A stretch of 49,090 nt of DNA, taken from the NCBI RefSeq assembly GCF_020723905.1, contig NZ_DYHZ01000011.1:1-49090 (forward strand), written 5' to 3'. Origin of the DNA: Anaerolinea thermophila. GTDB taxonomy: Bacteria > Chloroflexota > Anaerolineae > Anaerolineales > Anaerolineaceae. The notes under the pieces are model-generated. The model searched no databases. It was not told where the DNA came from and saw only the letters and a program-made list of their open reading frames with translations. Both the position numbers and the translations under genes were made by a program. Below are positions 1 through 8,215 of the stretch, one piece after another; positions within the stretch are counted from its first letter, which is position 1; every line of letters starts with the position of its first letter.

Positions 1-26
1 CATATTACTCCGGGCTTGCTCTTTTT

Positions 27-173
27 TCAAATCCCACCAGCTTTGGGACAGTTACCAGATTTAGGACAGTTACAAGTAGTCTCTCCGACTCTTGTTCCAG
101 ACCTGCAGCAGCAGCAACAGGCCGCTGGGTTTAAGGATTGGTTGTTGCCGCCTGATACAGATACAGTTTTCCT
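27..173 (-). other. Cys-rich open frame with no start codon
   Basis: Directly downstream of the glycosyltransferase stop, and in the -1 frame relative to it, 48 codons stay open between two TGA stops. They read as an unusual Cys-rich tail: five consecutive Cys, then RSGTRVGETTCNCPKSGNCP and a short end. No ATG, GTG, TTG or CTG occurs in the frame, so it cannot start by itself. It may be the decayed end of a small metal-binding protein, or be reached by a frameshift from the upstream gene (or an indel in the sequence). It may also be chance, because CTG/TGC repeats drive the Cys run. Confidence 0.2.
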
Positions 174-1726
174 TCAAAATTCGACAGGTCAATTTTTTTG
201 TAACCCTTCGCCAGGGCAAATTCAACCAACGGCTGATCCAGTTTCCCCTCAAAACCGGTTAAAATTGCAGCAGGGGGAGCTTTTTCAAAAAGATCGTGAA
301 TTGTGGCAGGTGAAGTGCCGACAAAATAATTTCTTTGTTCGGCGTTCAGCAAATCGCCCACACGATATAAAAATGGCCCGCTTGCCAATTCGGGATAAAT
401 GGGAAGGCCGGCCTCTACTGCGAACAGAGGCGAAAGCGTGGCCACCTTACCGTTGGCCTGAAGTTGATTTTCCTGTAGCACTTCCCGCACTTTGATAGAA
501 ACGTCCCGTACGTGCAGTGGAGTCCAGTTATGCCTGTGCCTCAATTTTGAAATCGAATCAAGCAGCGATGAACCCTGAAACAGGAGGGAAGATAGCACCA
601 GGATGGTGAGTATCATTCGCCGAGAGAGAAATGTTTTGTCCAAATTTACAGCCCATAAATAAATGAATAGAATGAAAAGAAAACTGATGGGAACAGCATA
701 GTATTGATAAAAAGAAGGTGTTGGAGCGAGAGCGGAGATCAAGCCGGAAAGAAATAAGAATAACGCCAATACTCCTCCTGTTGAAAATTGCTTTGCTTGC
801 CGAAAATTGAGGATCGTTAGACCTGCCCCAAACAGGATGCCGAAAAGGAGCGTCAGATTTTCGGCTTTCAAAAAGGTTTCGCCGGCAAAAACGAACTTTG
901 AAGGCAACGACATGTTGTCTGTGTAGCCGGTCAAGATACGCCATTGAGTATTGATGGTGTGATAACCCAGGTTGTTGAACATAAACCCAGCCGGATCTTG
1001 CACAATAAACCCTGCCATTGGCAGAAATCCAATCAATAACCCGGCAAGGAAAGGTAAGAATTGGTGAGTAATACCTGCCAGAAATGATTCCTTACTGTAA
1101 AGGGGAAAAAGTATAATCACCGCCATAAAGGGGATAAGAATGGGGGCATAGGTCAACTTGACCCCGACGGCTAAGGCTGACATCAAACCGGTGATGGCCA
1201 TAAGCAACCATTTGCGTGTGGGATTGCGTTGAGCAATTTCAAAGGAATAAACCGCCAGAAATGAAAGAAAAACCGGAATAATGTAATTGGATGCCTCTCG
1301 AGCCGGGTGGACAATGCTCATGTTCAACAGGAAAAGCGCAGCCAAACCAATCGCTATGGTTGGTTCTCCCCAAGCATGACGGGCGATCAAAAATAGTACC
1401 GAGGCGGAAGATATCAAAGCCAAAAAACTGACCAGTTTTCCCCACAGTAAATAATAGGAGGTGATCCCCAGCAGCTGATACAATCCTCCATACAGGAGTG
1501 GCAGGTATGGCATTTGCAAGTACGCAAAATCTCTGTAAAGGACTTTATTTTGGGAAACCAGTACCCCGGCAGTGATGTACATGTGTTCATTATGGTCAAG
1601 GGATGTCATGATTTTTGCAAAGTCGCCCGCTATTGCGAACAAAATGGCAGCCGCAAAAAACCATATCATCCAATTCTTCCTGATGATAAAAAATAATCTG
1701 GAGCGGAAAATGGTTATAAAATCCAT
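131..1726 (-). CDS. GT-C type membrane glycosyltransferase (ArnT/PMT-like)
   Basis: The 531-residue polytopic protein has about a dozen hydrophobic spans, the first at residues 20-35. Right after span 1 comes the loop LDHNEHMY (D44, E47), followed by LYRDFAYLQMPYLPLLYG (63-80). This arrangement, an acidic catalytic loop after the first span and a G..yRD..y..P.lP segment, is typical of GT39/ArnT/PMT-like enzymes that move a sugar from a polyprenyl-phosphate donor outside the membrane. The acceptor cannot be read from sequence. The gene is clearly AT-richer than the genes from 2200 onward, which suggests transfer or a variable surface-sugar locus. The ATG start is at 1726; no strong ribosome site is visible. 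It ends near the left edge, so its operon partners are unseen. Confidence 0.75.
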   Translation of the reverse strand: MDFITIFRSRLFFIIRKNWMIWFFAAAILFAIAGDFAKIMTSLDHNEHMYITAGVLVSQNKVLYRDFAYLQMPYLPLLYGGLYQLLGITSYYLLWGKLVSFLALISSASVLFLIARHAWGEPTIAIGLAALFLLNMSIVHPAREASNYIIPVFLSFLAVYSFEIAQRNPTRKWLLMAITGLMSALAVGVKLTYAPILIPFMAVIILFPLYSKESFLAGITHQFLPFLAGLLIGFLPMAGFIVQDPAGFMFNNLGYHTINTQWRILTGYTDNMSLPSKFVFAGETFLKAENLTLLFGILFGAGLTILNFRQAKQFSTGGVLALFLFLSGLISALAPTPSFYQYYAVPISFLFILFIYLWAVNLDKTFLSRRMILTILVLSSLLFQGSSLLDSISKLRHRHNWTPLHVRDVSIKVREVLQENQLQANGKVATLSPLFAVEAGLPIYPELASGPFLYRVGDLLNAEQRNYFVGTSPATIHDLFEKAPPAAILTGFEGKLDQPLVEFALAKGYKKIDLSNFEGKLYLYQAATTNP

Positions 1727-1868
1727 GATAAATAGGAAAATTATGCAGGCAGTGTTTTTTTCGAAATTATAATTGCTACATCACGATAAGACCAGCTTTG
1801 CTTTTATAATTGGACAGTTTTGGCGATGGTAAACGCCTTCCGATATTCCCTCTGAGGTTTAGTTCCCC

Positions 1869-1980
1869 ATGACCCAACTCCTTCCGCCCGACTGGGAAAA
1901 CCCGCACCTGCAAGGCATCCGCCGCCTGCCCATGCACGCCAGCGGATTTCCCTTTTCCGATGAATTTTCGGCACGCACCC
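1869..1980 (+). pseudogene. GH2 beta-galactosidase, N-terminal remnant
   Basis: From the ATG at 1869 the frame reads MTQLLPPDWENPHLQGIRRL and then PMHASGFPFSDEFSA. The DWENP..(Q/T)G(I/L).RLP.HA pattern is the well-conserved N-terminus of glycoside hydrolase family 2 beta-galactosidases (compare the DWENP..TQLNRL region of E. coli LacZ). The similarity stops near codon 37 (about 1980). The frame then runs through antisense transposase sequence to a TAG at 2022-2024. A normal enzyme has about 1000 residues, so only the first ~4% remains. The rest of the gene is not in the window. This is a dead 5' fragment. Confidence 0.65.
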
Positions 1981-2090
1981 GCCAGACGATAGCGCAGCCC
2001 TTTGGGCTTACGGCTATCTTTTAGGGTTTGAAAATATGCATACAAACTGCCTGCATCGAAAACAAAACCCTGTTTTGTGGTAGACTCCAT
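1981..2090 (-). mobile_element. ISAs1-type transposase, N-terminal remnant
   Basis: On the minus strand, from the ATG at 2090, the protein begins MESTTKQGFVFDAGSLYAYF and continues QTLKDSRKPKGLRYRLA. The core F..L.D.RK..G.RY.LA is the conserved start of ISAs1/H-repeat family transposases, which are about 350-400 residues long and carry a later DDE catalytic core. Homology ends at residue 37, position ~1981, exactly where the antisense beta-galactosidase fragment begins. Beyond it the frame is nonsense. No catalytic residues remain and I could not identify terminal inverted repeats. The element is inactive, and a deletion or recombination joined it to the lacZ-like fragment. Confidence 0.6.
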
Positions 2091-2206
2091 CTTGACCTTC
2101 CTCTGTGTATGTTTTTTTGTTTGAGCAACAAAAGATTACACGAGAAAGGTCTTTTTTTCTACCCTTGGGGCTACTTTAAGAAAGCCCTGGTTTTTTTTAT
2201 CCTTCT
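2091..2206. other. AT-rich intergenic stretch with T-run hairpin
   Basis: The stretch contains no gene. A short inverted repeat (GGGCT near 2167 and AGCCC near 2184) is followed on the plus strand by eight T near 2189-2196 and so looks like a weak terminator. It would serve only plus-strand transcripts coming from the lacZ/IS scar. Confidence 0.25.
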
Positions 2207-3181
2207 TTAACCTCCCGTATCAGGCAGGTGTTCGTCTATGGTGCACCGATTGCCCCCTGCCCGCTTACTCTGGTACAGAAGGGCATCGGCGCGTTCCACC
2301 AGGCTCTCCAGGGTGTCATCCGGACGGGCAAGGGTGGCGCCAATGGAAATGGCAGTCTGGACGCGTTTTCCCTCCACCGTCAGGAAACTGTTTTCCACCA
2401 TGACGCGGATGCGCTCGGAAACTACCACCAATCCCTCCAGGGAAATTCCGGGAAGAAAAGCCAGAAACTCATCCCCGCCCCAGCGAAAGAGTGCATCCGT
2501 CCCGCGCAGAACACGGACGATGGTTTGCGCCGTCATCTTCAGTACCTGATCACCCACATTGTGACCGAGTTCGTCATTGACGCGTTTGAACGAATCCAGA
2601 TCCATCATCAGCACCCCAAAGGGTATTCGACTGATGCCGTACTCATACTGCCGCACCTGAAAGATCATCTCAGCGTAGCGACGGTTGCCAATGCGCAACA
2701 GCGGATCAAGCATACTTTCCTGTTTGAAGTATTCCAGTTCCCGGGCAAGGGTCAAATGCTGGGAGTGGTCGCTGAAGACCTCAATGGCGCCCATGATCCT
2801 GCCTTCTTCATCTCGTATGGGGGAAACGCGAATGTGCACTGGCAGCCGGTGACCATCGCGGTGATGCAGGAAGACCAGCGCTTCCCGGCGCTCGCCGTCT
2901 TGCAGGGTGGCGTGAAGAGGACAACCTGCTTTACACAGGGCTTTTCCGGAAAAATCCACATGTTCGAGAATGTTATCGGAACACCGCTTACCGCATACCT
3001 GCTCCGCCGGAAAACCGGTCAGTTCCTCAGCGGCGGTATTCCAGTACACGATGCGTTGCTGTAAGTTCACCACGTACACTCCGTCAAAGAGGTGATCCAG
3101 CCAGCGTTTATAAATGCCCTGCGCCTGTTCATCCCATGTTGCTTCCATTTCCAGTATTCCTTTTGAGAGATTTAAATCCAT
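2207..3181 (-). CDS. PAS-GGDEF diguanylate cyclase
   Basis: This is a cytoplasmic c-di-GMP synthase with one N-terminal sensor. Residues ~25-145 form a PAS domain with a four-Cys set (C63, C67, C83, C87 in CGKRC and CKAGCPL), a PAS subtype seen with GGDEF domains, possibly metal- or redox-sensing. Residues ~155-320 form the GGDEF domain with an intact WGGDEF active site (235-239). An RGTD product-inhibition I-site sits exactly five residues upstream, so an active, feedback-inhibited cyclase is expected. No membrane span is present. Start choice is open: GTG at 3202, ATG at 3181, or ATG at 3148, the last having the best ribosome site (AAAAGGA). The gene is monocistronic, next to a TetR gene on the same strand. 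Confidence 0.88.
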   Translation of the reverse strand: MDLNLSKGILEMEATWDEQAQGIYKRWLDHLFDGVYVVNLQQRIVYWNTAAEELTGFPAEQVCGKRCSDNILEHVDFSGKALCKAGCPLHATLQDGERREALVFLHHRDGHRLPVHIRVSPIRDEEGRIMGAIEVFSDHSQHLTLARELEYFKQESMLDPLLRIGNRRYAEMIFQVRQYEYGISRIPFGVLMMDLDSFKRVNDELGHNVGDQVLKMTAQTIVRVLRGTDALFRWGGDEFLAFLPGISLEGLVVVSERIRVMVENSFLTVEGKRVQTAISIGATLARPDDTLESLVERADALLYQSKRAGGNRCTIDEHLPDTGG

Positions 3182-3264
3182 ATTACCCTGGTTAAAGGCC
3201 ACAGGATCTTACAGATTCGCAAAATGACAGGATTGCAAGGGAGAAGGCAAACAGAAAAATCCGC

Positions 3265-3921
3265 TTACCGGGTCTCCAGGGCAGAGGGCGGCGGAGCGCC
3301 CCCCAGGGCTTCCCACACGCCGCGCATGGCAAGCCGACGGAACATGACCGCCATCTCGTCCGGCGGGTAGGGCATCCCGGCTTCCAGCCACCAGGTCAAC
3401 GTGCCCAGCAGACTGGCGGCAAAGTAACTGGCAACAACCTCCAGCGGAAGCGCCGTCCGGGCTCCCCTGAGGAACAATTCCATAAACTGGAGCGCATAGC
3501 CCGCGGTGAGTTCGCGCAGGCGGTTGGTGGCAATCAGCCCGCCCTCCCCGCGCATCATGGCGCGGTACAGGTCAGCATTTTCGGCGGCGTGCCGAAACAC
3601 CAGCAGGATGGGACGCATGGCATGATCCCCCATCTGGTCTTCCGAGAGCGCCTGCGGAAACAGGGCAACCATCTGCGCGGCAAGTTCATCGGCAATCTGG
3701 GTAATGCTTTCCAGAAAGAGGTGTTCCTTGTCGCGGTAATGCAGGTAAAAGGTGGTGCGCCCCACATCCGCGCGGGCGGTAATGTCCTCAACCGTGACGG
3801 CATCGTAGCCCTTTTCGAGGATGAGCGCCATCAGGGCTTCGCGCAACTGGCGGCGGGTGCGCGAGATGCGCCTGTCCTGACGCGGAAGAGCGCTTTGGGT
3901 TTCGGTCATCCCGTTGTGCAT
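3265..3921 (-). CDS. TetR/AcrR-family transcriptional regulator
   Basis: The protein has 218 residues with a classic TetR DNA-binding domain at ~20-65: TRRQLREALMALILEKGYDA, then TVEDITARADVGRTTFYLHY, the latter holding the recognition helix and the conserved TFYLHY.dKe signature. The remaining ~150 residues are the variable helical ligand-binding and dimerisation domain. The ATG at 3921 is used here, but the ATG at 3909 (MTETQS) is equally plausible. The gene diverges from the ABC efflux operon at 4029. The palindrome at 3989-4017, over that operon's promoter, is the obvious candidate operator, so local ligand-relieved repression of the operon is the likely role (inference). Confidence 0.9.
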   Translation of the reverse strand: MHNGMTETQSALPRQDRRISRTRRQLREALMALILEKGYDAVTVEDITARADVGRTTFYLHYRDKEHLFLESITQIADELAAQMVALFPQALSEDQMGDHAMRPILLVFRHAAENADLYRAMMRGEGGLIATNRLRELTAGYALQFMELFLRGARTALPLEVVASYFAASLLGTLTWWLEAGMPYPPDEMAVMFRRLAMRGVWEALGGAPPPSALETR

Positions 3922-3965
3922 CCTTTCATCTGTCTGTTCTTACCCGGCTTGTACACCCTCTTTCC

Positions 3966-3993
3966 TTGACAGCCCGGCTTTTGATTTTATAAT
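3966..3993 (+). promoter_or_regulatory. Consensus sigma-70-type promoter of the ABC efflux operon
   Basis: TTGACA at 3966-3971 and TATAAT at 3988-3993, with 16 bases between, are perfect matches to both consensus hexamers. Transcription should begin near 4000, about 30 bases before the first gene. Such a strong core promoter usually needs a repressor, which fits the overlapping palindrome. Confidence 0.8.
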
Positions 3994-4017
3994 CATAAAC
4001 ATTCTGTTCATTATTAT
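3989..4017. promoter_or_regulatory. Operator-like palindrome over -10/+1 (probable TetR site)
   Basis: A 29-base imperfect palindrome is centred at 4003. The pattern is ATAAT.AT.AACA, then five central bases, then TGTT.AT.ATTAT. It overlaps the -10 box and the start site of the promoter at 3966-3993 and lies in the divergent space between the TetR gene and the ABC operon. TGTTCAT occurs here (4005-4011) and again at 4024-4030, just over the first start codon, so a second weaker half-site may exist. Assignment to the adjacent TetR protein is inference from position and symmetry. Confidence 0.65.
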
Positions 4018-4028
4018 ACTCAGTGTTC

Positions 4029-4742
4029 ATGATGAATACCAGACCTATCCTCACGTTGAAGCAGGTGCGCAAGACTTACCTTTCCGGCAATCAGCCGCTG
4101 GAAGTGCTTAAAGGCATTGATCTGGAGGTAAACGCCGGAGAGTTCGTGCTCATTTACGGCAAATCGGGATCGGGCAAGACCACCCTCATCAACATGATTG
4201 CCGGGATTGACCCGCTCACCTCCGGCGAGGTGTGGTTTGACGGCGTCAACGTGCACCGTCTCAACGAAAATCAGCGCGCGCGCTGGCGCGGACGCAATGT
4301 GGGCATCGTCTATCAGTCTTTTTACCTCATGCCCACCCTCAGCCTGCTGCACAACGTCATGCTCCCCATGGATGTGTGCGGACTGTACCATCCGCGGCGC
4401 AGTCCTCAGCGGGCGCTGGAACTGCTGCGCATGGTGGAACTGGAAGAACACGCCCACAAACTGCCTTCTGCCATCTCCGGCGGACAGCAACAGCGGGTTG
4501 CCATTGCCCGCGCGCTGGCAAACGACCCGCCGCTCATCATTGCCGACGAACCCACCGGCAGGCTGGATTCCGTCACCGCCGCCACCATTCTGGAGATTTT
4601 CCTCAATCTGGCGCGGCAGGGCAAGACCATCCTGATGGTCACCCACGACCTGAGTTTAATGCCGCTGGCGTCGCGTTGTTTCCGTCTGGAAGGCGGACTG
4701 GTGCATGCCTGCCCCGTGGAAGAAAGGACACCTGTCCCATGA
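4029..4742 (+). CDS. ABC transporter ATPase, LolD/MacB type (first of two)
   Basis: This ~237-residue nucleotide-binding subunit is of the kind that powers FtsX/MacB-type (type VII) mechanotransmission transporters. Visible parts are Walker A GKSGSGKTT, Q-loop YQSFYLMP, signature ISGGQQQR, Walker B LIIADEPTGRLD and H-switch THD. The D-loop is RLD rather than the usual NLD. The start is probably ATG 4029 or 4032; an in-frame GTG at 4023 is less likely. No clear ribosome site precedes it. The stop overlaps the next ATPase start by four bases (ATGA), so the two ATPases are translationally coupled and probably form a heterodimer serving the FtsX permease at 5785. Confidence 0.9.
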   Translation: MMNTRPILTLKQVRKTYLSGNQPLEVLKGIDLEVNAGEFVLIYGKSGSGKTTLINMIAGIDPLTSGEVWFDGVNVHRLNENQRARWRGRNVGIVYQSFYLMPTLSLLHNVMLPMDVCGLYHPRRSPQRALELLRMVELEEHAHKLPSAISGGQQQRVAIARALANDPPLIIADEPTGRLDSVTAATILEIFLNLARQGKTILMVTHDLSLMPLASRCFRLEGGLVHACPVEERTPVP

Positions 4743-5788
4743 ACGCGGCTGACGCTCCCTACATTTCCCTGCAGGATGTGGTCAAGACCTTCCCCGCCCC
4801 GGGCGGAGAGGTGGCGGTGCTCAAACACATTCACCTCGATATTCAGCCCGGCGAGTACGTCAGCATTGTGGGCAAATCGGGAAGCGGCAAATCCACCCTG
4901 CTCAACATGATCACCGGCATTGACCATCCCACCTCAGGCACGGTGACGGTGGCAGGCACACAACCGCACCGCCTCTCGGAGAGTCAACTGGCGGCATGGC
5001 GAGGGGTGACCATCGGCATCGTCTTTCAGTTCTTCCAGTTACTGCCCATGCTCTCCCTGCTGGAAAATGTCATGCTTCCCATGGATTTCTGCAACCGTTA
5101 CCCCGCCGCCGAACGGGAGGGACGCGCCCGCGCCCTGCTGGAACAGGTGGGGCTGGGCGATATGGTGAACAAACTCCCGGGCGCGGTCTCCGGCGGACAA
5201 CAACAGGCGGCAGCCATTGCCCGCGCACTGGCAAACGACCCGCCGCTCATCGTTGCCGATGAACCCACCGGCAACCTCGATGAACGCACCGCTGAAGGCG
5301 TGCTGGCATTATTTGATGAACTGGTGGCGCGCGGCAAGACGGTGGTCATCGTCACCCACGACCCGGCGCTGGTCAGGCGCACGCAGCGCACCATCCTGCT
5401 CTCAGATGGCGAAATCATCCATCCGATGATCGCGCGCGCCTTCCCCCGTCTTTCCCATCCCCAGATGCTTCAGTTGACGCACCTTGCCCGCCCGCGCCCC
5501 CTCGTCCGGGGTGAAAGCCTCACCCTGCCCCCCTACGCCCCGGGTTTGCTGGTGCTGACGCAGGGCAAACTGGCGCTGTGGAAGCCCGCTCGCCGCGGTG
5601 AGACGCTGTGGATGGAACTGCACCCTGCGCAGGCACTCACCGCGCAGGAAATTGCCGCGCATCTCCCCCTGCGCCTGCAAGCCCTCGAAGACAGCGCCTG
5701 GCTGGAAATCCCCGCTGAGGCATGGGAATCCTGGCTGGCTCAAAGCGGTGCGCGCGCATCCCTTATCCCGACGGAGAAGCGAGTATGA
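4739..5788 (+). CDS. ABC transporter ATPase with C-terminal extension (second of two)
   Basis: The protein has 349 residues, ~120 more than the usual LolD-type ATPase. Residues 1-225 are a full nucleotide-binding domain with Walker A GKSGSGKSTL, signature VSGGQQQAAAIARAL, Walker B IVADEPTGNLD and THD. The arginine that normally follows the signature glutamines is alanine. Residues ~235-349 form an extra beta-rich segment with repeated short strands (LVLTQGKLALW, LWMELHPAQALTA), which recalls a worn cyclic-nucleotide-binding or cupin-like barrel; no cNMP phosphate-binding cassette is evident. The start ATG at 4739 overlaps the previous stop, and the end overlaps the permease start (ATGA at 5785-5788). 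The extension may be regulatory (inference). Confidence 0.88.
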   Translation: MNAADAPYISLQDVVKTFPAPGGEVAVLKHIHLDIQPGEYVSIVGKSGSGKSTLLNMITGIDHPTSGTVTVAGTQPHRLSESQLAAWRGVTIGIVFQFFQLLPMLSLLENVMLPMDFCNRYPAAEREGRARALLEQVGLGDMVNKLPGAVSGGQQQAAAIARALANDPPLIVADEPTGNLDERTAEGVLALFDELVARGKTVVIVTHDPALVRRTQRTILLSDGEIIHPMIARAFPRLSHPQMLQLTHLARPRPLVRGESLTLPPYAPGLLVLTQGKLALWKPARRGETLWMELHPAQALTAQEIAAHLPLRLQALEDSAWLEIPAEAWESWLAQSGARASLIPTEKRV

Positions 5789-8193
5789 TTCCCCCCCGCT
5801 GGCAGAAGATTCTCTCCGACTTCATCGGCAACCCCACCCGTTCGGTGCTGGTCATTCTCTCCATTGCGGTGGGGCTGTTCGCCATGGGCTCCATCAACAA
5901 CACCCGCCTGCAAGCCGCTCAGTTGATGGCAAACAATTATGCCGCCATCAACCCCGCCAACGTCATCCTGCAAACCTCTCCCCTGCAGGAAGTGGATCTG
6001 GAACCCCTGCGTCATATGGATGGCGTGGCACAGGCGGAAGGGGTGCGTACTGCCACCCTGCGCGTCCGCAACAACGAGGGAGACTGGGTGCGCCTGACCG
6101 TGATTGCCCCGCCCGATTACGCGGAGAAACACATCAATCAGGTGCTGGTGATGGAAGGCAGTTTTCCGCCCGCCGAGCGTACCTTTGCCATTGACCAGTA
6201 TAAGGCGAAGGAGTTAGCCATTTTCCCCGATGGCACTGTGGAAGTCCAGTTGTCCTCCGGCAGGATACGCCGCATCCCCGTGAGCGCCATTGTGCAGGAT
6301 CAGACCATTGGCGCCTCGCGCTCCGATGGCGGCTTCTTCCTCGCACCTGCGCAAGCCTTCACCACCTGGGAGACGCTGGAGTGGCTGGAAATTTCGCCTT
6401 TTATCAATCGGGTGTACGTCACCGCCAGTCGCGATGCCGACAACCTCGACTTCCTACGCCTGCTGGGACGGCAGGTTGCCGACGAACTGGAGCAAAACGG
6501 GCATGTGGTGGTCAGTTACGCCGTCAATGGACGCCACGACCATCCCAACAGCAACTACACCGAAGCCCTCTCCAGCATCCTCATCCTGCTCAGTCTGCTG
6601 GTGCTGTTCCTGAGCGGATTCCTCATCACCAACACCCTGCAAGCCCTGCTGGCACAGCAGGTTCAGCAAATCGGGGTGATGAAATCGGTCGGTGCTACCA
6701 GCGGGCAGATTGCCCTGCTGTACCTGAGCCTGATCGAACTGTACGGTTTGATTGCCTATGCCATCTCGCTGGCGCCCACCCGCTGGATGACCGGGGTGCT
6801 TCTCAACCTGCTCCACAGCGGCATCAACACCCCGATGGCAGAGCCGCAACTCCTGCCCGAAACGCGCCTGTGGATGGGCATTCTGGCGCTGGCAGTGCCC
6901 GCCATGGCGGGCGTCACCCCCATCCTGCACGCCGCCAGCATCAGCGTGCGGGAAGCCCTCAGCGGCATCTCGCCGCAAAGCGCGGCGCTCCGCGAGGGAC
7001 GGCTGATGCGCCGCCTGCAACAGATTCGCGGACTTTCGCGCCCCCTGCTCATCTCACTGCGCAACACCTTCCGTAAACGCCTGCGCCTGATTCTCACCCT
7101 CATCACCCTGACGCTGGGCGGAGCGATTTTCATCGCCACGTTGAACACGCGCGTTTCCCTGCAGAACTACATTGAGCGCCTGCGGTACTACTTCCTGGCA
7201 GATGTCAGCATCACCTTTCACCAGCCTTACCGCCTGAGCGAGGTGCGCAACGACCTGATGACCCTGCCCGATGTGGCGGCTGTGGAAGGCTGGAACGGCA
7301 CCAGCGCCGAAGTGCGCCTGCCCAACGGCACCGGCGAAAGCATCACCGTGATTGCGCCACCTGAGGGCAGTGAGATGGTGCGTCCCATTCTGCTCAGCGG
7401 GCGCTGGATTCAACCGGGCGACCGCTACGCCATTGCCGTCAGCGAGCGCTTCCTCGACCTGTTCCCCGACCTGAAGCCGGGAGACACCATCCGCCTGCGC
7501 ATTAACGACCGCGAGCGCGACTGGACAGTGGTGGGTATCTTCCAACTGGTGGGCAAGAGCGCAGGTTTCCTCACCTACGCCAACGGCGAAGCCCTCAGTA
7601 CGGAAATTCCCCTGGGTGGGCGCTTTACCAATGTGCGCGTGCTTTCCACCCATCCCAATCTGACGCTGGAAGAGCAAAAAGCCTTTGGCAGGCGGGTGGA
7701 ACAACTGCTGGAAGCGCGCGGGTACCGCGTGGATGAGGTGACTGCCGGCTTACAACTCAAGGAGATTTCCGCCAACGGTTTGAACATCCTCACCGCTGTG
7801 CTGTTGTTGATTTCAACCCTCATCGCCGCGGTGGGCAGTATCGGCTTAATGGGCACCATGAGCATGAACGTACTGGAACGCACCCGCGAAATTGGCGTCA
7901 TGCGCGCTATCGGCGCGGATGACCGCCATGTGCTGAACATCGTTCTGGGTGAGGGCATGCTCATCGGGTTGATCTCCTGGGTGTTGAGCGTGATTTCCGC
8001 CCTGCCCATCAGCAAAATCCTCGCCGATTCCATCAGTTACGCCCTGTTTGAAGCCCCATCCACGCTCACCTTTACTCCGATGAGTGTGGTGCTGTGGCTG
8101 GGCGTGGTTCTGGTGCTTTCGGTCATCGCCAGCGCCGTCCCCGCACGGTCGGCGGCGCGGCTGACCATTCGGGAAGTCCTTTCGTATGAATAA
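5785..8193 (+). CDS. FtsX/MacB-like ABC permease (fused two-half type)
   Basis: The permease has 802 residues in two similar halves. Each has an N-terminal span (RSVLVILSIAVGLFAMG near residue 20; LILTLITLTLGGAIFIA near 435), a large extracytoplasmic domain and a three-span FtsX bundle (about 270-395 and 670-800). The FtsX bundles show the usual E.G.MK/R..GA signature: IGVMKSVGAT in the first half, REIGVMRAIGADD in the second. So one chain carries 2 x 4 spans and can pair with the two upstream ATPases. The start ATG overlaps the ATPase stop. With the lipoprotein adaptor that follows, the operon resembles MacAB-like or lipid/peptide efflux machinery; the substrate is unknown. Confidence 0.9.
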   Translation: MIPPRWQKILSDFIGNPTRSVLVILSIAVGLFAMGSINNTRLQAAQLMANNYAAINPANVILQTSPLQEVDLEPLRHMDGVAQAEGVRTATLRVRNNEGDWVRLTVIAPPDYAEKHINQVLVMEGSFPPAERTFAIDQYKAKELAIFPDGTVEVQLSSGRIRRIPVSAIVQDQTIGASRSDGGFFLAPAQAFTTWETLEWLEISPFINRVYVTASRDADNLDFLRLLGRQVADELEQNGHVVVSYAVNGRHDHPNSNYTEALSSILILLSLLVLFLSGFLITNTLQALLAQQVQQIGVMKSVGATSGQIALLYLSLIELYGLIAYAISLAPTRWMTGVLLNLLHSGINTPMAEPQLLPETRLWMGILALAVPAMAGVTPILHAASISVREALSGISPQSAALREGRLMRRLQQIRGLSRPLLISLRNTFRKRLRLILTLITLTLGGAIFIATLNTRVSLQNYIERLRYYFLADVSITFHQPYRLSEVRNDLMTLPDVAAVEGWNGTSAEVRLPNGTGESITVIAPPEGSEMVRPILLSGRWIQPGDRYAIAVSERFLDLFPDLKPGDTIRLRINDRERDWTVVGIFQLVGKSAGFLTYANGEALSTEIPLGGRFTNVRVLSTHPNLTLEEQKAFGRRVEQLLEARGYRVDEVTAGLQLKEISANGLNILTAVLLLISTLIAAVGSIGLMGTMSMNVLERTREIGVMRAIGADDRHVLNIVLGEGMLIGLISWVLSVISALPISKILADSISYALFEAPSTLTFTPMSVVLWLGVVLVLSVIASAVPARSAARLTIREVLSYE

Positions 8194-8215
8194 CGCATCC
8201 CCAAGGAGGCTGTGT

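Noticed and set aside
1869-2024. A real 51-residue small protein
   Set aside because: Its first ~37 residues match the GH2 beta-galactosidase start and the rest is antisense transposase, so it is a truncated relic.
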